This document shows, in pieces, positions 21,031-29,136 of a DNA stretch of 36,260 nt; position 1 is the first letter of the stretch; the number at the start of each line of letters is the position of its first letter. The notes under the pieces were generated by a model that did no database searches, was not told the origin of the DNA, and was given only the letters and a program-made list of their open reading frames with translations. The position numbers and the translations under genes are program-made. Source of the DNA: Verrucomicrobiota bacterium (GTDB taxonomy: Bacteria > Verrucomicrobiota > Verrucomicrobiia > Limisphaerales > UBA11358); NCBI GenBank assembly GCA_021324235.1, contig JAJPJM010000014.1, forward strand, positions 1 to 36,260, written 5' to 3'.

Positions 21031-23784
21031 CTAGTCGTCGTCGTCCACCGCTCTTGCTGCCCAGACGGGATACGGCGTCTGCGGACCTTTGGTGGCATCC
21101 CACAAAATGCGATTGAACACATCTTCCGGGCATTGATCCTCTTTCTGGAGCGGCAGGCGCGTGGAAACACGGGCGTCCTGGCGCAAAAGGGAATCAGAGA
21201 TTTTCTTCGGCTCTGGATTCATTTGATCGAGCGGAATCCGGTTGGCCACGGCGGTGAATGGCGTGAAATCCGGTTGATTGGTAAAGCAATCGAACATCGG
21301 GGTGGCCGTGGCATCCATCTGGTTCATCGGCGGCAAACCGAGCATAAGTTCCATCGTGCGCAACAGGCTGGTCTGGTTGTATTGCGTGTTGATCACCGCC
21401 CCGCGTTTCGTGTAGGCGCTGACGACGTAAGCCGTCGTGCGATAGCCGCTCACGTGATCCCAGCCGTTCTGCGGATCATCTTCCACGGCAAAAATGCACG
21501 TGTCCTTCCAATACCGGCTGTGGCTGACGGCGTCCACCACCCGGCCGACCGCCAGATCGTTGTCGGCCACCTGCGCGGCGGGCGTGGGGGAACCGGGTTT
21601 GGTGGCACTGGTGTTGTCGTTGGGCAGCCAGAGGATGACCAGATTCGGCAGACTGTCCGCCGCCTCAAACTGTTTCAGATTCTGGATAAACTGCCCGGCC
21701 CGCCACCCGTCCGGCACGTCCAGGTCCCAGCCAATCGTGTTCGTCACGATGTAAGGCTGCAACGCTTCAATGTCGGGTTCGCAGGAATACGCAATCGTGT
21801 TCGAGCCACCGAGGAAATCGTGGTAGCAATCGAGAAAGTTCGGTTCACCCTTGCGCGTGGAATCCTTCCATTGTTTGTGGGCCGTGGTGAATTCGCCAAA
21901 ATCACAAACCGTCTGGCCGTGGGCGAGCGCATCGTTCCAGATAAACCCAGCCGGCGAATAAGCCAGCGCGTCCCGGCCTTCCTCGCCGAAGCCGCCCGCC
22001 GGATAGCTGCGCGGCCAGCCCGCAAATTCGCGTTCCACATAATCCATCGCGATACCGGTGTCGGCCCACTGATGACCGTCCGCGCTCAGGATGCTGCAGC
22101 AATAGGTGTTGTCCAACAACACGAAGTCATGCACCAGCTGGTGCTGATTGGGGGTAACGTTCCCGCCAAACACGCACAAATTCGCATCGCCGTCGCCTTC
22201 CCCGACGTCGCCTAGGACCTGGTCGTAAGTGCGGTTTTCCTTGATGATGTAAATGACGTGACGGAAAACGCTCGGTTCGCCGACACGTTCCGGCACGGGC
22301 CGGGCCGGTTGATCCGCCCGCGCCGGCAACGCCGCCTGGGCGAGCAATGGATAACGCAAATCAGCCAGGGCGGTCCGGGTGAATTCGGCCAATTCCCTTT
22401 TTGACGGCACCGGCACGAGCGACAGCGAACCATAGTATTGCCGCGTGTTGAAACCGGGGCCGCTGCCCAGTCCTTTGACTGATTTTTCCATGTCCGGGCT
22501 GAGGTTTTTGATATTCGCCACGTAAATTTCCTTCCGCTTCGCATCGTAAGCAATGGAGCCGGGAAACCAGCCGACGGGAATCAGGCCGAGCAACCGGGAT
22601 TGGCCGCGTTTAAAGTGGAAAACGGCGACGGCGTTTTGTGTGCCATTGCAGACGAACAATGTTTTGCCCGACTTATCGAACGCCAGCGCATTCGGTTGCG
22701 CGCCGAACAGATCCGCCGGATTCTGCCGCGCGCAGAGGGTCTCGGCGATCTTGTCCGTGCGCGTGTCAATCACGCTCATGGTGTCGCTGCCCGCGTTGGC
22801 GACGACCAGCCAGCGGCCGTTGGGCGACAATGCCAGTGCGCCAGCGTGCAGGCCGGTGAGAATCTCCGGTGGGGCGAGAGTCTCTCGAGCCCCGAGCGCA
22901 TTGGCCGGTGGAAGTTTGGGCTCGACGGAGTCTCGCCCCACCGAAGCAGTGGAGTTGTCTGTCAAATCAATCACCGACACGGAGCCTTCGCTGGCGATGG
23001 AACGCGCATCCACGCGCACCCGCATGCCATCGCCGGCGGGACCGGTTACGCTGTTCGCGTCCGGCCGCCGACCGCCCCAATTGCTCACATAAATTTTCCG
23101 GCCGGCCAGAATCACATCAAATGGCGCGACGCCGACGTCCCAGGTTCGCAGAACTTTTCCGGTTATGGCGTCCAGTTCGATGAGCCGGTTTGAAAGGTTG
23201 CCTGCCACGTAGAGTTTTTTGCCTTCCCGTGAAACGGCAATGCCGGCGGGAATTTCCGCCTGGCGCCCCGGCGCGTCGGCCGGCGGGAGCGGGATGGAAT
23301 ACAATGGCGTGATGCCATGGTCCGGATCGACGCCAAAAACCTTGATGTCACCGTTGACGTTGGCCAGGTAAATTCGCGAACCGTCGGGGGAAAAGACCAG
23401 GCCGGTAAAGCCGATCTTGGCCTTCTCATCCGGTTGAAGAATCCCGCTGGAAGTGGGTTCCGAGGCCGGCAGTTTGTCATCCGCGGGCAACCGGACGCGT
23501 TGCAGAATTTTTCCCGTGGCCGGATTGATGACCACCAGTCTCTGGGTCAGGCCGGCGGTCACGAGCCGTTGGCCGTCCGGACTCAGTGCGAGCGCATTCG
23601 GTCTGATGCCCGGAAGCTCAATCAAGGTTCCGGCGGGCGTAACAAGCTGGTTGACCGGCGTCTCGAAACCATTGGGATTGTGACCGACCGTTTCGGTCGT
23701 GGCGTCGAAATTACCGGCGAACGCATGAAGGCCAAATCCGGCCAGCGTCATGATTCCGAAGCGGATAACCGATTTGCCTTTCAT
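21031..23784 (-). CDS. YVTN beta-propeller plus phosphoesterase (alkaline-phosphatase-like) secreted protein
   Basis: 917 residues. The signal peptide (SVIRFGIMTLAGFGLHAFA, cleavage near residue 24) predicts export. Residues about 40-480 form a YVTN/YncE-like propeller with recurrent blades of the form LALSPDGQRLVTAG, YVANVNGDIKVF and VVANAGSDTMSVID. From about residue 505 a phosphoesterase domain (PF04185-like) begins: HVIYIIKENRTYDQVLGD, then DHGWD-like parts such as SADGHQWADTG and FAVEDDPQNGWDHVSGYR, with metal-binding Asp/His residues. Proteins of this architecture are common in Verrucomicrobia and Acidobacteria; the substrate is unknown, with phospholipid or other phosphodiesters possible. 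A 75-bp imperfect palindrome at 22868-22942 lies in the propeller coding part and keeps the frame. Confidence 0.88.
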   Translation of the reverse strand: MKGKSVIRFGIMTLAGFGLHAFAGNFDATTETVGHNPNGFETPVNQLVTPAGTLIELPGIRPNALALSPDGQRLVTAGLTQRLVVINPATGKILQRVRLPADDKLPASEPTSSGILQPDEKAKIGFTGLVFSPDGSRIYLANVNGDIKVFGVDPDHGITPLYSIPLPPADAPGRQAEIPAGIAVSREGKKLYVAGNLSNRLIELDAITGKVLRTWDVGVAPFDVILAGRKIYVSNWGGRRPDANSVTGPAGDGMRVRVDARSIASEGSVSVIDLTDNSTASVGRDSVEPKLPPANALGARETLAPPEILTGLHAGALALSPNGRWLVVANAGSDTMSVIDTRTDKIAETLCARQNPADLFGAQPNALAFDKSGKTLFVCNGTQNAVAVFHFKRGQSRLLGLIPVGWFPGSIAYDAKRKEIYVANIKNLSPDMEKSVKGLGSGPGFNTRQYYGSLSLVPVPSKRELAEFTRTALADLRYPLLAQAALPARADQPARPVPERVGEPSVFRHVIYIIKENRTYDQVLGDVGEGDGDANLCVFGGNVTPNQHQLVHDFVLLDNTYCCSILSADGHQWADTGIAMDYVEREFAGWPRSYPAGGFGEEGRDALAYSPAGFIWNDALAHGQTVCDFGEFTTAHKQWKDSTRKGEPNFLDCYHDFLGGSNTIAYSCEPDIEALQPYIVTNTIGWDLDVPDGWRAGQFIQNLKQFEAADSLPNLVILWLPNDNTSATKPGSPTPAAQVADNDLAVGRVVDAVSHSRYWKDTCIFAVEDDPQNGWDHVSGYRTTAYVVSAYTKRGAVINTQYNQTSLLRTMELMLGLPPMNQMDATATPMFDCFTNQPDFTPFTAVANRIPLDQMNPEPKKISDSLLRQDARVSTRLPLQKEDQCPEDVFNRILWDATKGPQTPYPVWAARAVDDDD
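22868..22942. repeat. Palindromic element inside the phosphoesterase gene
   Basis: The arms GGTGGGGCGAGA...TCGAGCCC (22868-22892) and the reverse complement of 22918-22942 agree at 20 of 25 positions. The 75-bp length is a multiple of three, and the peptide read through it on the minus strand includes VGRDSVEPKLPP and GARETLAPP, unlike the surrounding propeller. Confidence 0.65.
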
Positions 23785-23874
23785 GCCACAAGGATTGACG
23801 CGAATCCGGGTCTACGGCAAGTCACGTTGAGGTAAAATTTCGGAACACGAACAAACCGTCTGCGCCCCCTGAAA

Positions 23875-24882
23875 TCAGGGCGTGGCCGGATCCAGCCGCC
23901 TGTCCGGCACGAGATAATTGCCGACATAATCACTCACGGCGTCTTCGAGCGGTATGACCGGTGCGGCATAGCCGGCGGCCCGCAATCGGGACAGGTTTGC
24001 CTCCGTGAAATACTGATATTTGTCGCGAATCCCTTCGGGCATCCCGATAAATTCGATTTTCGGCTCGCGCTTCAGCGCGACGAAAACCGCGCGCGCCAGG
24101 TCCAGCCACGTCCGCGCCTCACCGGAACCAATGTTGAACAAACCGCCGGCCTTTTCGGTGGCCGCCAGGTGGAGCGTCATGGTCACGGCGTCCTTGACGT
24201 AAAGAAAATCGCGCTTCTGTTCGCCGTCCCGGTAATCCGGGCGATGGCTTTTAAACAGACGGATGACCCCGGTTTCGCGCACCTGCCCGAAGCTTTTGTG
24301 GACCACCGACCGCATGTCGCCCTTGTGATCCTCGTTCGGGCCGAACACGTTGAAATATTTCAACCCGACGATGCGGTTGAGAAACCCGGCGCGTTTGGCG
24401 TGCAAGTCGAACAGGTGTTTCGAATAGCCGTACATGTTCAACGGGCGCAAGGTGCCGAGTTTGGCATCGTTGTCCTCCATGCCCGCCGCGCCGTCGCCGT
24501 AGGTGGCGGCGGAAGAGGCATAAACGAAGCGCGTCCGGTTCGCAAGCGACCATGCTGCCAGGTCCCGGGTAAACTCGTAATTGTTGCGGACCAAAAAACC
24601 CGCGTCCCGCTCGGTCGTGGACGAACAGGCACCCAGATGCAACACAAGATTGAATTTCCCCAGCGCGCCGTTTTGCAGACGCGGCAACAAATCGTCGGCT
24701 TCGACATAATCGGCGAAGCGCAACGGCACGAGATTACGCCACTTTTCATCCGTGCCGAGGCGGTCACAAACGATAATGCGCTCGCAGCCGCGCCGGTTCA
24801 GCGCCCAGACCAGCGCGCTGCCGATGAAACCCGCGCCGCCGGTCATCAGCACCCGGGCGTCGGAGAAATCGTTGAGCTTCAT
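23875..24882 (-). CDS. hldD: ADP-L-glycero-D-manno-heptose 6-epimerase
   Basis: 335 residues from the ATG at 24882. The short-chain-dehydrogenase fold is clear: MTGGAGFIGSALVWAL for NAD(P) binding, the catalytic-site segment YASSAATYGDG and, downstream, MYGYSKHLFD with the YxxxK pair. NVFGPNEDHKGDMRSVVHK and GSGEARTWLDLA are characteristic of HldD/RfaD. The enzyme converts ADP-D,D-heptose to ADP-L,D-heptose, the last step of heptose supply for the lipopolysaccharide inner core, which implies a real outer membrane with heptose-containing LPS. It is 5 bp after the stop of the deoxyhypusine-synthase-like gene and probably shares its mRNA. The long upstream frame overlaps that gene and is not used. 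Confidence 0.93.
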   Translation of the reverse strand: MKLNDFSDARVLMTGGAGFIGSALVWALNRRGCERIIVCDRLGTDEKWRNLVPLRFADYVEADDLLPRLQNGALGKFNLVLHLGACSSTTERDAGFLVRNNYEFTRDLAAWSLANRTRFVYASSAATYGDGAAGMEDNDAKLGTLRPLNMYGYSKHLFDLHAKRAGFLNRIVGLKYFNVFGPNEDHKGDMRSVVHKSFGQVRETGVIRLFKSHRPDYRDGEQKRDFLYVKDAVTMTLHLAATEKAGGLFNIGSGEARTWLDLARAVFVALKREPKIEFIGMPEGIRDKYQYFTEANLSRLRAAGYAAPVIPLEDAVSDYVGNYLVPDRRLDPATP

Positions 24883-24887
24883 GGGTT

Positions 24888-25889
24888 CTACCAGCCCAGC
24901 ACGTGCGCGAAAATCAGCGGCGCGACGATGGTGGCGTCGGATTCGATGATGAAACTGGGGGTATCCACGCCCAGTTTGCCCCAGGTGATTTTTTCGTTCG
25001 GCACCGCGCCGGAATAACTGCCGTAGCTGGTCGTCGAGTCGCTGACCTGGCAAAAATAACCCCAGAGCGGCACGCCCGTGCGGCCCAAATCCTGGTGCAA
25101 CATCGGCACGACACAAATCGGGAAATCACCCGCGATGCCGCCGCCGATCTGAAACATCCCCAGCGGACTTTTCTTCGTCGTCTGCGTGTAAAATTCCGCG
25201 AGCCACGTCATGTATTCGATGCCGGTACGGATGGTATGAACGTTCGTCAAGTCGCCGCGGATGACCGCGGCGGCGTACATGTTGCCAAGGGTCGAATCCT
25301 CCCAGCCCGGCACGACAATGGGCAGGTTTTTCTCGGCGGCGGCGAGCATCCAGGAATCCTTCGGGTCGATTTGATAATGCTTCTTGTATTTGCCGCTGCG
25401 GAGAACCTGATAGAAAAATTCGTGCGGGAAAAACCGTTTGCCCTGCTGCTCGGCCGCCACCCAGACTTCGAGCATGGCTTCCTCCATGCGGCGCATGGCT
25501 TCGCCTTCGGGAATGCACGTATCGGTGACACGATTGAGATGGCGTTTGAGCAGCTTTTCCTCCTCCCGCGGCGTCAGATGCCGGTAATGCGGCACGCGCT
25601 CGTAATAATCATGCGCCACCAGGTTGAATACGTCCTCCTCGAGATTGGCCCCGGTGCAGGTGATGAGATGCACCTTGTCACGGCGAATCATCTCGGCCAG
25701 TGACAGCCCCAGTTCGGCGGTGCTCATGGCGCCCGCGAGACAAACCATCATGCGTCCGCCGCCGTCCAGGTGCGCGCGGTAGGCGCGCGCGGCGTCCACC
25801 AGCGTGGCGGCGTTGAAATGTCGGAAGTGATGCTGGATGAAACGGGAAACCGGTCCGCCGGCTGGCTGGCGCTGCGCTTTTTTATTCAT
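24888..25889 (-). CDS. Deoxyhypusine synthase-like protein (bacterial type)
   Basis: 333 residues from the ATG at 25889. The sequence follows the bacterial deoxyhypusine-synthase-like group closely: GPVSRFIQHHFRHFNAATLVDAA, LAGAMSTAELG, ITCTGANLEEDVFNLVA, VVPGWEDSTLGN, IGGGIAGDFPICVVP, STTSYGSYSGAVPNEKITWG and SDATIVAPLIFA. The NAD- and spermidine-site patterns of the fold are recognisable. The Lys that forms the covalent imine in eukaryotic deoxyhypusine synthase is normally in a GGGVxK-type segment; here the equivalent reads GGGIAGDF, without Lys. Bacteria have no eIF5A, so another polyamine reaction (homospermidine-like chemistry) is more likely, but this is inference. It is the first gene of a pair with hldD. 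Confidence 0.88.
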   Translation of the reverse strand: MNKKAQRQPAGGPVSRFIQHHFRHFNAATLVDAARAYRAHLDGGGRMMVCLAGAMSTAELGLSLAEMIRRDKVHLITCTGANLEEDVFNLVAHDYYERVPHYRHLTPREEEKLLKRHLNRVTDTCIPEGEAMRRMEEAMLEVWVAAEQQGKRFFPHEFFYQVLRSGKYKKHYQIDPKDSWMLAAAEKNLPIVVPGWEDSTLGNMYAAAVIRGDLTNVHTIRTGIEYMTWLAEFYTQTTKKSPLGMFQIGGGIAGDFPICVVPMLHQDLGRTGVPLWGYFCQVSDSTTSYGSYSGAVPNEKITWGKLGVDTPSFIIESDATIVAPLIFAHVLGW

Positions 25890-26031
25890 AGGTGAATTCT
25901 GAAAAATTCCGCGTTGCCCCCCACAATACAAATGTTTGCGCGGTTGCCAACCCCTAAATTCAGAACCTGCCGGGAGATATCAGCGGTTTCCGACGCACGG
26001 ATTCCGTACGCCTTCCAGAATACCATCGGAG

Positions 26032-27084
26032 TTATTGCACAATCACCAAATCCGGCCGGACCATGGAGAGTCCGCCTTGCATATCATCACGGAACTGGGC
26101 ACCGACGATGACATTATTGGTGCAGGTGGTGTCATTCACCCGGAAAGCGGCGCTGCCGCAATTGCTGGCGATGAGATTGGTAAACGAGTTGCGGACACAC
26201 TCCGTCCGGGGCGCCGGCTGCCAGCCCCGCAGGGTCTGCCGCTCGGCATGGGCCATGAAGACGCCGTAGTGATGGCTGTCCTGGATGGAAATATTATAAA
26301 ACTGATTGTCGCAACTGGCGCGCATGAAAATACCGAGGTCGTTGGCCGCCAACACGGCGTTGCTGATGACATTGTGATTAAAGGCCAGGTCCAGCGAAAT
26401 GCCGGCCCCGGGATTGTTGTGAAGATAAAGTTCGGTAAACAGGCAATCCTCCGTATGGTAGCAGGCAAGGCCGTCGAACTCATTCTCAAATGCCGTAAAA
26501 TCCCGCACGGTCAGCCGGTGCACCCCGCGGGTGGTGACCAGGCCCCCGGAACGGCAACGGGCGGAGGTCACATGTTGCACCATCGAATCGCTTACGTTCT
26601 GCACCGTGATGCCATTATTGCGAATTTGCGAACCCTCCCCGCGCAACTGCCAGAGTTCGCGCTGCTGGTGGGAACGATTCCCATCAATGAAAAGACTGCT
26701 GAGGCACAGGTACCGGATGGTCCGCTGCGGATTATTGACCGGCTCACCCATGATGATGACCGGGCAATTGGCGCCATCGGCCAGACGGAGGACCGTTCCC
26801 GTCCCGGAACCGCGCAAGGTCTCGCGGTCGCGCCGCAACACAATCGGCTGGCTAACTGTAAAAATTCCGGACGGTAATACGACTGCGCCGCCCTCGGCCG
26901 GCAAAGCATCCAACGCCCTTTGGATTTCAGCACCGGTGACCCCGGCCCGCAACGTAATCGTCACCGGCTCTGACGCAAGTGCCTTGGAACAAACCAGGTA
27001 GGCAACGACCAGGACCAGTAGTCCCGCGCATCTCGTGCTCGCCACGATCACCCGGCTTCTGATTTGTTTTAGGCTTATCTTCAT
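26032..27084 (-). CDS. Secreted right-handed beta-helix protein
   Basis: About 350 residues from the ATG at 27084, which begins a normal signal peptide (MKISLKQIRSR, then GLLVLVVAYLVCSKALA); the longer frame to 27165 adds a charged stretch without a start context. After GAEIQRALDALPAEGGAVVLPSGIF, the pectate-lyase-like entry, come repeated short coils such as NNGITVQNVSD, VTSARCRSGGLVT and NHNVISNAVLAANDLGIFMR. These form a parallel beta-helix of the type found in polysaccharide lyases and related proteins. No catalytic triad can be assigned from sequence alone. It is divergent from agmatine deiminase and probably acts on or binds polysaccharide outside the cell. Confidence 0.8.
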   Translation of the reverse strand: MKISLKQIRSRVIVASTRCAGLLVLVVAYLVCSKALASEPVTITLRAGVTGAEIQRALDALPAEGGAVVLPSGIFTVSQPIVLRRDRETLRGSGTGTVLRLADGANCPVIIMGEPVNNPQRTIRYLCLSSLFIDGNRSHQQRELWQLRGEGSQIRNNGITVQNVSDSMVQHVTSARCRSGGLVTTRGVHRLTVRDFTAFENEFDGLACYHTEDCLFTELYLHNNPGAGISLDLAFNHNVISNAVLAANDLGIFMRASCDNQFYNISIQDSHHYGVFMAHAERQTLRGWQPAPRTECVRNSFTNLIASNCGSAAFRVNDTTCTNNVIVGAQFRDDMQGGLSMVRPDLVIVQ

Positions 27085-27322
27085 AAGGCCGAGACTGTTG
27101 TTAGCAATCGCTGTTCCTAGTTTAGGTTCGCCCAGGTCATATGAATTTTCATCAATCAAACACAACTTTTAGTAAAATTTTTAATTTGAACTAATTCAAA
27201 ACGTGGCCGATAGTGATAGTCGAGGAGTAGAGTTGCCCGGGTTTAAATGTGGCATTTCCGGTGATTGGATTTCTTTCGGGATTTCCCAAGCGGCACGGAC
27301 TGGTTATGTTCCGCGCACCTTT

Positions 27323-28483
27323 ATGGTGAACCGGCTATCCGCAAATACCCCAACCCCGGCTGAACTTGGCTTCTCGATGCCTGCCGAATGGGAGCCGCAT
27401 GAGGCCACGTGGCTCGGCTGGCCGCACAACGCCAGCGACTGGCCGGGCAAATTCGCGGCGATTCCATGGGTCTATGGCGAGATGGTCCGAAAAATCTCCG
27501 CGGGCGAAATCGTCCGCCTGCTCGTCCGCCACCCGACGGAGGAAAAACTGGCGCGCCGCATCCTCCAGCGCACCGGTTGCCATCTCAAAAAAATCCAGTT
27601 TGTCGTCCACCCCACGAACCGCGGCTGGACGCGCGACAGCGGGCCAATTTTTGTGAAACGACCCTCACCCCGGTCCCTCTCCCATCGGATGGGAGAGGGT
27701 GACCAAAGGTCGGGTGAGGGCAAATCCGAAACCGCCATCGTGCATTTCCATTTCAACGGCTGGGCCAAATACCACAACTGGCGACTGGACACGAAAGTGC
27801 CCGAAACCGCCGCGCGCATCCTGCGTAAGAAACTTTTCCACGCCGAATGTCTTGTCCCAACTCAAAACTCAAAACTCAAGACCCGGAATTTTGTGATTGA
27901 AGGCGGCGGCATCGAGTTAAACGGCCGCGGCACGCTGCTCTCGACCGAACAATGCTACCTCGACCCCAAAGTCCAGGTTCGCAATCCCGGCCTGGGCAAA
28001 ACGGAAATCGAAGCGGCCCTGAAAAATTATCTCGGTGTAAAAAATATTTTCTGGCTGGCCAAAGGTCCGGTGGGGGACGACACGCACGGACACATCGACG
28101 ACATCTGCCGCTTCGTAAATCCAAAAACCCTCGTGCTCGTGCGCGAAAATAATTCCAAGGACGTGAATTACCGTCCGCTGTCGGAAAATTGGGAACGCAT
28201 CCGTGATTTACGCCTCGAAAATGGCGCACGGCCTGAAGTGGTGGCGCTGCCCATGCCGGCACCGTTGTATTTTGACGGCGTCCGTTTGCCCGCGAGTTAT
28301 GCAAATTTCTATATCGCCAACGCCGCGGTGATCGTCCCGACATTCAACGATCCCAACGACCGCGTCGCCCTTGGAATTCTGGGCGAGTTGTTCAAGGACC
28401 GGCCAGTCGTGGGCATTCACGCAGTTGACCTGGTGTGGGGCTTTGGCTCATTGCATTGCCTGACGCAGCAGCAGCCGGCGTAA
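27323..28483 (+). CDS. aguA: Agmatine deiminase
   Basis: 386 residues from the ATG at 27323, which gives the usual N-terminus (ELGFSMPAEWEPHEATWLGWPHN); a GTG at 27203 would add 40 unrelated residues. It hydrolyses agmatine to N-carbamoylputrescine and ammonia, the first step of the arginine-decarboxylase route to putrescine. Family residues are present: RGWTRDSGPIFV (catalytic Asp), FVIEGGGIELNGRGTLL, GDDTHGHIDDICRFV (His and Asp) and the nucleophilic Cys at 379 in GFGSLHCLTQ. Two stretches are foreign: about 20 residues after GPIFVK from a palindromic element (27662-27720), and a short Gln/Asn/Lys stretch near 27860-27885 from a 7-bp repeat. Both keep the frame and lie outside the catalytic motifs. 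Confidence 0.93.
   Translation: MVNRLSANTPTPAELGFSMPAEWEPHEATWLGWPHNASDWPGKFAAIPWVYGEMVRKISAGEIVRLLVRHPTEEKLARRILQRTGCHLKKIQFVVHPTNRGWTRDSGPIFVKRPSPRSLSHRMGEGDQRSGEGKSETAIVHFHFNGWAKYHNWRLDTKVPETAARILRKKLFHAECLVPTQNSKLKTRNFVIEGGGIELNGRGTLLSTEQCYLDPKVQVRNPGLGKTEIEAALKNYLGVKNIFWLAKGPVGDDTHGHIDDICRFVNPKTLVLVRENNSKDVNYRPLSENWERIRDLRLENGARPEVVALPMPAPLYFDGVRLPASYANFYIANAAVIVPTFNDPNDRVALGILGELFKDRPVVGIHAVDLVWGFGSLHCLTQQQPA
27662..27720. repeat. Palindromic element inside aguA
   Basis: Outer arms CCCTCACCC (27662-27670) and GGGTGAGGG (27712-27720) are exact. The inner arms CCCTCTCCCAT and ATGGGAGAGGG form an 11-bp stem with loop CGG. The peptide read through it, RPSPRSLSHRMGEGDQRSGE, has no counterpart in agmatine deiminases. 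Confidence 0.8.
27861..27880 (+). repeat. 7-bp tandem repeat in aguA (CTCAAAA, about 3 copies)
   Basis: CTCAAAA CTCAAAA CTCAAG occur in tandem within the coding frame, giving the local peptide TQNSKLKTRN just before the FVIEGGG motif. Confidence 0.6.
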
Positions 28484-28494
28484 GGCCAAGAAAA

Positions 28495-29103
28495 TTAATT
28501 CGCGGGCGCGGCGGCAACTTTCCCAGCAAAATCAGGTTCCGCCGAGTACTTCTCCAGGGTCTGCAAATCCTGTGGGCCAAACAGCACTTGCTGAATGATG
28601 CCGTTGCGATCAATGAATATCGTTACGGGAATTCTATCCACGTCCTGATACGGCGACGGCACGTCTTGCAGAATGGTGAGTGGATAATTGATGCCGTACC
28701 GTTGCGCGAAGGCTTTCTGTGTGACCACATCGTCCGTGGTGATGCCGATGATGACGACATTCGTGGGCGACGTGGCGCTTCGTAATTTGATGAAATTCGG
28801 AATTTCTTCCAGACACGGCGGACACCACGTCGCCCAAAAATTCAGCACGACCCGCTTGCCCTTTAAATCGGCAGGACGAATCGCCTGGCCGTCGAGATTG
28901 GTCACGGAAAAATCCGGCGCGCGGACGCCCTGCCACGCCAGCAGGGCCTTTTGTTCGGGATCCAGCGGCGGCGCGGAAAAATAATTGAACACTTCAAACG
29001 CCAGCAGCGCCAGCGCAGCGACCAGCAGGCTCAACGCCCAACGAAATATTCGCGCTGAACGCGGTTGCGAACCGGTGGCGGAAGTATTGGCTTCATCATT
29101 CAT
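28495..29103 (-). CDS. TlpA/ResA-like membrane-anchored thioredoxin
   Basis: 202 residues. One N-terminal helix (about 20-42, FRWALSLLVAALALLAFEVFNYF) anchors a thioredoxin fold with WCPPC at 93-97. VVLNFWATWCPPCLEEIP and the cis-Pro segment RIPVTIFIDRNG are standard for the TlpA/redoxin group. Such proteins reduce disulfides in the periplasm, often for cytochrome c maturation or copper-centre assembly; the substrate is not shown here. It lies 33 bp after ileS on the same strand and is convergent with aguA, from which it is 11 bp away. The ATG at 29103 has no Shine-Dalgarno. Confidence 0.88.
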   Translation of the reverse strand: MNDEANTSATGSQPRSARIFRWALSLLVAALALLAFEVFNYFSAPPLDPEQKALLAWQGVRAPDFSVTNLDGQAIRPADLKGKRVVLNFWATWCPPCLEEIPNFIKLRSATSPTNVVIIGITTDDVVTQKAFAQRYGINYPLTILQDVPSPYQDVDRIPVTIFIDRNGIIQQVLFGPQDLQTLEKYSAEPDFAGKVAAAPAN

Positions 29104-29136
29104 CCAGGAGGTTCGACACCAAAATCGCCGGTTAAT

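Noticed and set aside
20980-22215. 411-codon frame antisense to the phosphoesterase
   Set aside because: The minus-strand product is a clear two-domain family protein; this frame is rich in Arg/His/Gly typical of shadows.
27203-27322. Upstream GTG start for agmatine deiminase
   Set aside because: The 40 added residues resemble nothing in the family, and the ATG at 27323 gives the normal N-terminus.
29104-29113. AGGAGG on the plus strand near the tlpA-like start
   Set aside because: It lies on the strand opposite to the gene, so it cannot act as a ribosome binding site.
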